From NCBI GenBank assembly GCA_003488005.1, contig DNND01000053.1:12919-23526 (forward strand): 10,608 nt of DNA, in the 5' to 3' direction. Shown in pieces: positions 1 through 4,414 of the stretch (positions are counted from its first letter, which is position 1; every line of letters begins with the position of its first letter). The notes beneath the pieces are model-generated. The model made no database searches and was not told the DNA's origin. It saw only the letters and a list, made by a program, of their open reading frames with translations. The stretch is from Blastocatellia bacterium (GTDB lineage Bacteria > Acidobacteriota > Blastocatellia > Pyrinomonadales > Pyrinomonadaceae). A program made the translations under genes and the position numbers.

Positions 1-124
1 TGCTAATGAGATCGCTTCGCGTGTTGAACGTGGGGTAATGCTGTAAAGGCATGAACGGCGCCGCTTATGGACTACGTTGTTGTGAGGGACCGAATAAGCG
101 CGCATTTCGTGGGCAGTGGCTTGT
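1..124. other. Left-edge stretch downstream of holB, unassigned
   Basis: No recognisable gene is seen here. On the minus strand an ATG at 105 opens a frame that stays open to the window edge (35 codons, beginning MRAYSVPHNN). It has no clear Shine-Dalgarno sequence and its arginine- and serine-rich composition matches nothing I know. On the plus strand a 30-codon frame starts at 51 and is also unconvincing. No hairpin followed by a U-tract is visible, so there is no evident terminator for the holB transcript. The stretch could be intergenic or hold the start of the next minus-strand gene. Confidence 0.2.
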
Positions 125-1204
125 TCACTTGATAATGTAACGTCTCTTAGCTGGCAGCTCGGTGGCGGACGCAGCAGCCATGGTGAGAAACAGCGCATCT
201 GTCGCCGGCTTGCGATTTATGTTTACCACCAGTTGTTCGCGCATCTCCTCGATCTGCCCGATCCAAATTGCCGGCCGCTTGCTATCCAGCCCTTTTGCCA
301 CACTCTTAAGTTGCGGCAGCACATCTTCGTTGACAACTATCCCCGCGTTCGCGTCAAGCGAAAGCAGCCACGCGTCGCGAATCAAGGTTTCCAAAACATC
401 CAAGCGCGTTTCATACTCGTCCTTGTACTGCGCTTCATTGAGTTGTTCCGCCGAGCGCAGCAACTGCAAACGGTCGTCACTGCGAGCTAACGCATCAAGC
501 ACTTCGAGCATGGCCTTGCGCTGTTCAAGAAAGTCGTCCAGATCCTCTTCAAGTGCCCGGCTTAAACTGCCACGCGCCACGCGCGCCCGCACCCGCGCTT
601 CGGCGGCGTCCGCGATTTTGTTTTGCGTTAGATAATTTTCGATCTCGGCAGCAGCGAGTGGCGAGAAACGTATGACCTGACAACGCGAACGAATGGTTGG
701 TAACAACCACGCCGGACGCGAAGTCAATAAGATGACGTGCGACGTCGGTGGCGGCTCTTCGAGAATTTTCAACAACGCGTTCGCCGAATTCTCGTTGAGT
801 TTATCCGCGTCCTCGACAATGAAGACGCGCGCCTTGCCTTCAAAGGGACGATAGTTTGCCGCGTTCTCAATCGCCCGCATTTGATCGACCAGCAGGACCC
901 GTTTGGGAGCAACGACGAGGCCCACGTCAGGATGGTCCGTCCAGATTATGCCTTTCCAATCGTCCGAGTCATCGCCCGCCGGATAGTTGATCTTGAGAAT
1001 TCGTTTACAAGCAGGGCAGGTACCGCAGGCTTCTAAGCCCTGCGGCAAGCGGCAGTTGAGCGCCCTGGCAATTTCCAGCGCAAATAACTTTTTGCCGACA
1101 CCGTCTTCGCCGCTGAAGAGCATGGCGCCAGGCATTCGCGAGGACTGGAGCATGCGTCGCAGAAGTTTCTTGACGCGGTCGTTTCCAATTAATTCATCAA
1201 ACAT
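125..1204 (-). CDS. holB: DNA polymerase III delta-prime subunit (clamp loader)
   Basis: Delta-prime is the rigid stator subunit of the clamp-loader complex, which loads the beta sliding clamp onto primed DNA in the cytoplasm. The 359-residue protein has a P-loop-like GEDGVGKK (about residues 32-39), then a zinc-module cysteine set (C51, C60, C63, C66), a Walker-B-like VFIVEDADKL (127-136), the LLKILEEPP segment (144-152), and the SRC motif (173-175) that supplies the trans arginine in this AAA+ family. These fit HolB or the N-terminal part of DnaX. The short length and lack of a DnaX C-terminal extension favour HolB, as does the adjacent tmk, since tmk-holB is a common bacterial pair. The ATG at 1204 gives a normal N-terminus (FDELIGNDRVKKLL), but no strong ribosome binding site precedes it. 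Only 33 nt separate it from the tmk stop, so co-transcription is likely. Confidence 0.93.
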   Translation of the reverse strand: MFDELIGNDRVKKLLRRMLQSSRMPGAMLFSGEDGVGKKLFALEIARALNCRLPQGLEACGTCPACKRILKINYPAGDDSDDWKGIIWTDHPDVGLVVAPKRVLLVDQMRAIENAANYRPFEGKARVFIVEDADKLNENSANALLKILEEPPPTSHVILLTSRPAWLLPTIRSRCQVIRFSPLAAAEIENYLTQNKIADAAEARVRARVARGSLSRALEEDLDDFLEQRKAMLEVLDALARSDDRLQLLRSAEQLNEAQYKDEYETRLDVLETLIRDAWLLSLDANAGIVVNEDVLPQLKSVAKGLDSKRPAIWIGQIEEMREQLVVNINRKPATDALFLTMAAASATELPAKRRYIIK

Positions 1205-1237
1205 TAGTTGTTAATTCTGAACTTTAATGAAGAAAGA

Positions 1238-1906
1238 CTAAGCATGGTTGGCCTCAACCTCAACCAGGTGGCCTCTGCTTTTGAGGAACGGAATTATTAT
1301 CTCTTTCACGCGCTTATGGGTTTCTTCCGCCGGTCTATTTGTTTCAACAATCTTCACGCGGTCAGGCTCAGCACGCGCCAGCGCGAGATAGGCGTCACGC
1401 ACGCGCACGTGAAAGTCTGAAGCCTCAGCGTCAAGCCGATCGCCTTTATGTTTGCCGTCTGAACGGCGACTCGTGCGCGCCGCTGATTCTTCAACGGAAA
1501 GATCGAACAGCACTGTCAAATCGGGCTTCAACCCTTCAGTCGCAAGCTGAACAATTTCGGCGATCAGCTCGGGAGAAAACCCGCGACCCGCGCCCTGATA
1601 TGCGACGGTGGCATCGGCGTAACGATCCGAGATTATGACTTTCCCAGCTTCGATAGCAGGACGCAATACCCGCCGCACATGCTGCGCGCGATCGGCAGCA
1701 AAAACCAACAGCTCCGTCAGCGGATCTACTTCTTCATGCGCATCGAGCAGTGCCCCGCGCAGCCGAATGCCAACCGGCGTGCCGCCTGGTTCACGCGTCA
1801 GCACAACTTCACAACCGGCTTCCGCCAAATATTTGGCGAGCAGGCGCAGTTGCGTAGACTTGCCGCTACCATCAATTCCTTCGAAGGTAATAAAAGTTCC
1901 TGACAC
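1238..1906 (-). CDS. tmk: Thymidylate kinase (dTMP kinase)
   Basis: Phosphorylates dTMP to dTDP with ATP, the step shared by the de novo and salvage routes to dTTP. Read from the GTG at 1906 the protein has 222 residues. It shows the P-loop GIDGSGKST (10-18), the TREPGG nucleotide-binding motif (37-42), the DRY motif followed by the A-x-YQG segment (94-104), and a basic LID region (ARTSRRSDGKHKGDRLD) as in E. coli-type enzymes. The frame extends upstream to a TTG at 1939, but the GTG is preferred. It has AAGAGGAAT at a proper distance, leaves the usual very short N-terminus before TFITFEGIDG, and the extra eleven residues would be unusual for the family. It lies 48 nt after hfq and 33 nt before holB. 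Its ribosome binding site lies in the 3' arm of a 7-bp hairpin (separate entry). Confidence 0.95.
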   Translation of the reverse strand: MSGTFITFEGIDGSGKSTQLRLLAKYLAEAGCEVVLTREPGGTPVGIRLRGALLDAHEEVDPLTELLVFAADRAQHVRRVLRPAIEAGKVIISDRYADATVAYQGAGRGFSPELIAEIVQLATEGLKPDLTVLFDLSVEESAARTSRRSDGKHKGDRLDAEASDFHVRVRDAYLALARAEPDRVKIVETNRPAEETHKRVKEIIIPFLKSRGHLVEVEANHA

Positions 1907-1909
1907 CTG

Positions 1910-1942
1910 ATTCCTCTTGCCGTTGGGATGCGCTCGCAAGAG
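1910..1942 (-). promoter_or_regulatory. Hairpin enclosing the tmk ribosome binding site
   Basis: In the hfq-tmk spacer the minus strand carries CTCTTGC (1942-1936) and GCAAGAG (1920-1914), a perfect 7-bp inverted repeat with a 15-nt loop. The 3' arm overlaps AAGAGGA, the Shine-Dalgarno sequence for the GTG start at 1906. Four further pairs (ATTC/GAAT) can form across a 7-nt bulge. No U-tract follows, so a terminator is unlikely. Pairing would hide the ribosome binding site and could limit tmk translation or mark an RNA processing site. The structure is seen in the sequence; its function is inferred. Confidence 0.4.
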
Positions 1943-1954
1943 TTTAAAGGAATG

Positions 1955-2281
1955 TCACGATTGAGGCGAGTTGGGATTGCTGGCCGGGTCGAAAGCAGGT
2001 TCAGCTTGAGAGTGCGAGCGCAGGTCGCCACTGTTGCGGCGCGTCTGCGAGATGGTTGAGATGGCGTGTTTGAAGATCAATTGTTCATGAGCGCCGGATT
2101 CAAGCAAAACGGAAAATTTATCAAAACTACGAATGCGGCCGGTCAACTTCGCGCCATTCAGCAGAAAGATGATGACCGTCGTTTTTTCGCGCCGGACAGT
2201 GTTCAGAAACGCGTCCTGAATGTTTTGCGGCGCAGCCTTTCCATCTAACATGGCAACACCTGTCGGGTCGGATTGTGACAT
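1955..2281 (-). CDS. hfq: RNA chaperone Hfq
   Basis: Hfq is a hexameric Sm-fold protein that binds U-rich sRNA ends and A-rich mRNA sites and helps sRNA-mRNA pairing. The Sm1 region (about residues 19-61) contains NIQDAFLNTVRRE, including the proximal-face QDAF stretch and the rim arginines, followed by FLLNGAKLTGRIRSFDKFSVLLE. Sm2 contains LIFKHAISTIS, where FKHA replaces the usual YKHA. The C-terminal tail of about 30 residues is polar, rich in S, N, P and Q, and probably disordered. Two ATG codons are possible. The one at 2281 has no Shine-Dalgarno sequence, whereas the one at 2251 has AGGTG about 8 nt upstream and gives 98 residues, so the true start may be 2251. It lies 67 nt after miaA, matching the miaA-hfq order known in proteobacteria, and 48 nt before tmk. 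Confidence 0.95.
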   Translation of the reverse strand: MSQSDPTGVAMLDGKAAPQNIQDAFLNTVRREKTTVIIFLLNGAKLTGRIRSFDKFSVLLESGAHEQLIFKHAISTISQTRRNSGDLRSHSQAEPAFDPASNPNSPQS

Positions 2282-2290
2282 GGGGGAAGA

Positions 2291-2320
2291 GTCAGACTAC
2301 CGCAGGCCTTTCCTCCTGAC
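2291..2320 (-). promoter_or_regulatory. Possible stem-loop with AGGAGGAAA in its loop, upstream of hfq
   Basis: In the miaA-hfq gap the minus strand has GTCAG (2320-2316) and CTGAC (2295-2291) flanking a loop that contains AGGAGGAAA. This is an almost ideal Shine-Dalgarno sequence, but no in-frame ATG, GTG or TTG lies at the right distance; the hfq ATG at 2281 is about 30 nt away. It could be a decoy site, a site for leader control, or chance. The stem is only 5 bp. Confidence 0.15.
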
Positions 2321-2348
2321 AAGGAATTTCCGACTCGTGAAACAATCT

Positions 2349-3371
2349 TTAACTTTTACTGGGAGGGGTTTGGAGTGCCTGTAAGACCGCCGCCACTGTA
2401 GCCTCAGCTTCACCGAAGCCTTCAAACCATTCCCCGCCTGGCTCGCGTCGGAACCAGGTTAATTGCCGTTTTGCATAATGGCGCACGTCAAGCTTTGTTT
2501 GCTCGATGGCGCTGGAAAGGTCGCGTTTCCCCTGAAGAAACTCGACCACGCGGCGATAGCCGTGCGCGCCGAGGGCATTTGAGTTCGCAGGCACGCCTTC
2601 TTTTAACAACTCTTCAACTTCCTGGACGAGGCCGGCGGAAAAATGGCTTTCAGTGCGTGCATTAATGCGCCGGTAGAGTTCGGCGCGCGGAGGATTAAGG
2701 ACGATAAGGCGCAGGCGATGCGTGCTTTCGGGAGGTTGGGGCCGGCGGACTTTTTGCTGCGACATGCGGGCGCCAGTTTGCAGGCGAACCTCGATTGCGC
2801 GCTGCACGCGTGGCCAATCGCGAGGAAACAATTCCGCCGCGCTTTCCGGATCGAGCCGGCGCAGCAGCCGGTGCAGGTATTCGACGCCTTTGTTATCGCG
2901 AATTGAGTTGAGACGAACTCGGATTGCTTCGTCAGTTTGCGGGCTGGGGAAGAATGGATTTCGCAACGCGCGCAAATAGAAGCCGGTGCCGCCTACCAGG
3001 ATTGGGAGCCGGCCACGCTTTTCGATCTCTTCAATTTGTTTGGCAGCTTCGCGGGCCCAATCACCGGCCGTGTAATTGATTTCAGGCGAGACAAAATCGA
3101 TCAGGTGATGCGCGATGCCGCGGCGTTCTTCATACGGAACTTTCGCCGTCGCTATTTGGATTCCCTGGTAAACCTGCACTGAGTCGCAGTTGATAATCTC
3201 ACCGCCAAGGCGCAGCGCGACTTCAATTCCCAGCGTGCTTTTGCCGGAAGCCGTTGGACCAACGATCGCTATAGCACTGGGACCGCGGGCGTCTCGCCCG
3301 CCGCCTCGTACCACGCCCGCGGCTTCAGAGTGTGATTCGCTTGCCTCGCTTTGGTCCGTGCTTGTGCTCAC
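2349..3371 (-). CDS. miaA: tRNA dimethylallyltransferase MiaA
   Basis: Transfers the dimethylallyl group of DMAPP to N6 of A37 in tRNAs that read UNN codons (i6A37), improving codon-anticodon fit. The 340 residues include the P-loop GPTASGKST (38-46), the NCDSVQVYQG substrate-base motif with D63, HHLIDFVSP, the PILVGGTGFYLRAL strand-helix, an ALGAHGYRR segment matching the family's IGY motif, and the C-terminal signature TKLDVRHYAKRQLTWFRRE. The GTG start at 3371 overlaps the stop of the upstream 31-codon gene as GTGA, which suggests translational coupling. The family normally begins a few residues before the P-loop, so about 30 extra N-terminal residues are present. They are serine- and glutamate-rich, then a VRGGGRDARGP segment encoded by a palindromic repeat-like sequence. 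A downstream start (for example GTG at about 3314) cannot be excluded. hfq follows after 67 nt. Confidence 0.95.
   Translation of the reverse strand: MSTSTDQSEASESHSEAAGVVRGGGRDARGPSAIAIVGPTASGKSTLGIEVALRLGGEIINCDSVQVYQGIQIATAKVPYEERRGIAHHLIDFVSPEINYTAGDWAREAAKQIEEIEKRGRLPILVGGTGFYLRALRNPFFPSPQTDEAIRVRLNSIRDNKGVEYLHRLLRRLDPESAAELFPRDWPRVQRAIEVRLQTGARMSQQKVRRPQPPESTHRLRLIVLNPPRAELYRRINARTESHFSAGLVQEVEELLKEGVPANSNALGAHGYRRVVEFLQGKRDLSSAIEQTKLDVRHYAKRQLTWFRREPGGEWFEGFGEAEATVAAVLQALQTPPSKS
3283..3322. repeat. GC-rich REP-like palindrome inside the miaA start region
   Basis: CCGCGGGCGT (3283-3292) and ACGCCCGCGG (3313-3322) form a perfect 10-bp inverted repeat with a 20-nt spacer. Within it GCGGGCG (3285-3291), TCT and CGCCCGC (3295-3301) make an alternative 7-bp hairpin with a 3-nt loop. 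The block encodes residues 17-30 of the miaA frame, a part with no counterpart in the MiaA fold. Similar GC-rich palindromes that translate as GGRDARGP-like peptides recur in some acidobacterial genomes. I call it a dispersed repeat from memory of that pattern, since only one copy is in the window. Confidence 0.4.
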
Positions 3372-3463
3372 GCGCGAGAGAATAACATGCGATAAAGAAC
3401 CAGTGCGCAGAGCAGGGTGATAAGGATCAGCGCGCCGATGATTTGATTACGTGAGAAACGCAT
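3368..3463 (-). CDS. 31-residue single-span membrane peptide, unknown function
   Basis: An ATG at 3463 opens a 31-codon frame ending in TGA at 3368-3370. The peptide begins MRFSRN, continues with one hydrophobic helix (QIIGALILITLLCALVLY) and ends with a basic RMLFSRA tail, the layout of a small inner-membrane protein. Three things support it as a real gene. It fills the 99-nt gap between the glutaredoxin-like gene and miaA, its start is 7 nt after the upstream stop, and its stop overlaps the miaA GTG as GTGA. No strong ribosome binding site is visible (GAGTTG lies about 16 nt upstream), so translation may be coupled to the gene before it. I recognise no family. It could act on a neighbour, or its translation may mainly serve to feed ribosomes into miaA. 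It is easily missed by gene callers because of its length. Confidence 0.6.
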   Translation of the reverse strand: MRFSRNQIIGALILITLLCALVLYRMLFSRA

Positions 3464-3470
3464 CGTGCGA

Positions 3471-3716
3471 TTAGAGCAGCAACTCAGCTAACGCTTCGTC
3501 ATCGGGTCGTACGAGCGCCCGGCCGTCAAGCTCGAAAACTGGCACCAACCGTTGCCGCGTTAGTTCATACATCCGGCGCAGTGCCCCGAAGTTGTTGGCG
3601 ACATCCCGTTCGACGTATGAGATGCCATGGCCGTCCAGCCAATCGCGCGCCCGAGCACACAAAGGGCAATCAGGAACCACATAAAGATTCACCGTTGTCT
3701 GGGCTGCTGGTTTCAC
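3471..3716 (-). CDS. Glutaredoxin-like thiol-disulfide oxidoreductase
   Basis: An 81-residue protein with the thioredoxin fold of small glutaredoxins. The first strand (VNLYVVPD) leads into the redox motif CPLC (C17, C20), followed by the helix ARARDWLDGHG, the ISYVERDVA strand, and LVPVFELDG with the cis-proline P59 next to the active site. No signal peptide or membrane segment is present, so it should act in the cytoplasm. It could reduce ribonucleotide reductase or a mixed disulfide, but its electron donor cannot be told from sequence. It starts with GTG at 3716, 15 nt after the Uma2 gene stop, with only a weak AGG upstream. The 31-codon membrane peptide follows after 7 nt. A role linked to the dNTP supply gene tmk in the same cluster is possible but unproven. 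Confidence 0.85.
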   Translation of the reverse strand: MKPAAQTTVNLYVVPDCPLCARARDWLDGHGISYVERDVANNFGALRRMYELTRQRLVPVFELDGRALVRPDDEALAELLL

Positions 3717-3731
3717 TGCAATTGAACAAAC

Positions 3732-4292
3732 CTAGAAATCAAAAATTGAAGATACTTTTAGTTGAAACTGCGGCAGAAGAGGCGTGGTGATTTCATCTTC
3801 AACAGTGAGCTTGGCAATCTCTTCGAGGATGTTCCCTTGAAGACGATAAATGAGGACGCACTGATTTTCACGGTCGGCGATCCAATATTCCTGGACGCCA
3901 TACTTCGCATAAAGCTGACGCTTGGCCGTCAGATCGCGCTCGCGATTCTCTTTGCCTGGCGAAATGATCTCGATAACGAGATCAACGGCCCGCGTAAATT
4001 TCTCACCCGTGACTACCTCATCCCAGCGCTCCTTCCGAACAAAGCAGATATCCGGAATCACCGCATCATAGTCGCTAAGAATCATGCCAGGGCCGGGAAC
4101 GATAATGCCGATAGGGTTCGTTTTCAGGTAGTCTGCAAATCCAATTTGCAAATTATGAAGAATACGTTGGTGGGAAAGACCCGGAGCGTGTGACACAAAC
4201 AGTTCCCCTCCAATCAACTCGTATCGATTGTCGTCGTCTGGGCAGGCATCGAGGTCCGCGACTGTCAGCAGAGGTTCAATCCTTGAAGCCAT
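3732..4292 (-). CDS. Uma2 family PD-(D/E)XK nuclease-like protein (DUF820)
   Basis: A member of the Uma2/DUF820 family, which has the restriction-endonuclease fold; its biological role is not settled. From the ATG at 4292 it has 186 residues, normal for the family. Visible signatures are the N-terminal YELIGGEL, the HQRILHNLQIGF helix, the VIPDICFV strand carrying the first acidic residue, VIEIISPGKENRERD with the second, and the basic KRQLYAKYGVQEYWIAD stretch. The putative metal-site residues are therefore intact. The frame runs upstream to an ATG at 4358, but 4292 is preferred. AAAGGAAA precedes it, the extra 22 residues are not family-like, and the longer start would fall inside the -10 element of the predicted promoter. 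It is the first gene of the seven-gene minus-strand run ending at holB and looks like an accessory gene beside housekeeping genes. Confidence 0.9.
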   Translation of the reverse strand: MASRIEPLLTVADLDACPDDDNRYELIGGELFVSHAPGLSHQRILHNLQIGFADYLKTNPIGIIVPGPGMILSDYDAVIPDICFVRKERWDEVVTGEKFTRAVDLVIEIISPGKENRERDLTAKRQLYAKYGVQEYWIADRENQCVLIYRLQGNILEEIAKLTVEDEITTPLLPQFQLKVSSIFDF

Positions 4293-4357
4293 AACGATTT
4301 CCTTTGTCAGGTCTGTTCCGGTCGATGTCGAGGTGAAACTATCACGTGTCTGAGGCA

Positions 4358-4386
4358 ATTAACACGCAGAGGAGGTAAGAGGTCAA
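4358..4386 (-). promoter_or_regulatory. Candidate sigma-70 promoter for the Uma2-miaA-hfq-tmk-holB run
   Basis: On the minus strand TTGACC (4386-4381) and GTTAAT (4363-4358) are separated by 17 nt. They match five and four of six positions of the -35 and -10 consensus. Transcription would start near 4351, giving a leader of about 60 nt before the Uma2 ATG at 4292. No other good promoter is obvious between here and miaA. The call is by eye only. Confidence 0.4.
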
Positions 4387-4414
4387 GTTCAAAAGATGCA
4401 GAACTTTTTGCATC
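4385..4414 (-). terminator. Hairpin or pseudoknot at the end of the spoIID gene
   Basis: Starting inside the stop codon of the 811-codon gene, the minus strand has GATGCA (4414-4409) pairing with TGCATC (4400-4395), followed at once by TTTT, like a weak intrinsic terminator. The loop contains AAGTTC (4406-4401), which can pair with GAACTT (4390-4385) downstream. The two 6-bp stems interleave, giving the layout of an H-type pseudoknot with 2-nt and 4-nt connecting loops. Both stems are AT-rich, so stability is modest. Confidence 0.35.

Noticed and set aside
51..140. A 29-residue plus-strand frame at the left edge with AAAGG upstream
   Set aside because: It is very short, overlaps the holB end antisense, and has no hydrophobic or other recognisable feature.
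162..635. A 157-codon serine- and arginine-rich plus-strand frame
   Set aside because: It is antisense to holB, and its low-complexity composition is typical of a shadow frame of a leucine- and alanine-rich gene.
1907..1939. TTG at 1939 as the tmk start, and minus-strand frames overlapping it
   Set aside because: There is no ribosome binding site before the TTG, and it would add eleven unconserved residues; the GTG at 1906 has AAGAGGA at proper spacing.
3723..3733. The 11-mer TGAACAAACCT occurs here and at 6849-6859, both just upstream of GTG starts
   Set aside because: Several shared 11-mers are expected by chance in a 10-kb window, and the spacing to the two start codons differs, so a shared element is not supported.
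4293..4358. ATG at 4358 as the start of the Uma2 gene
   Set aside because: It overlaps the candidate -10 element, lacks a binding site, and the added residues are not family-like; 4292 has AAAGGAAA upstream.
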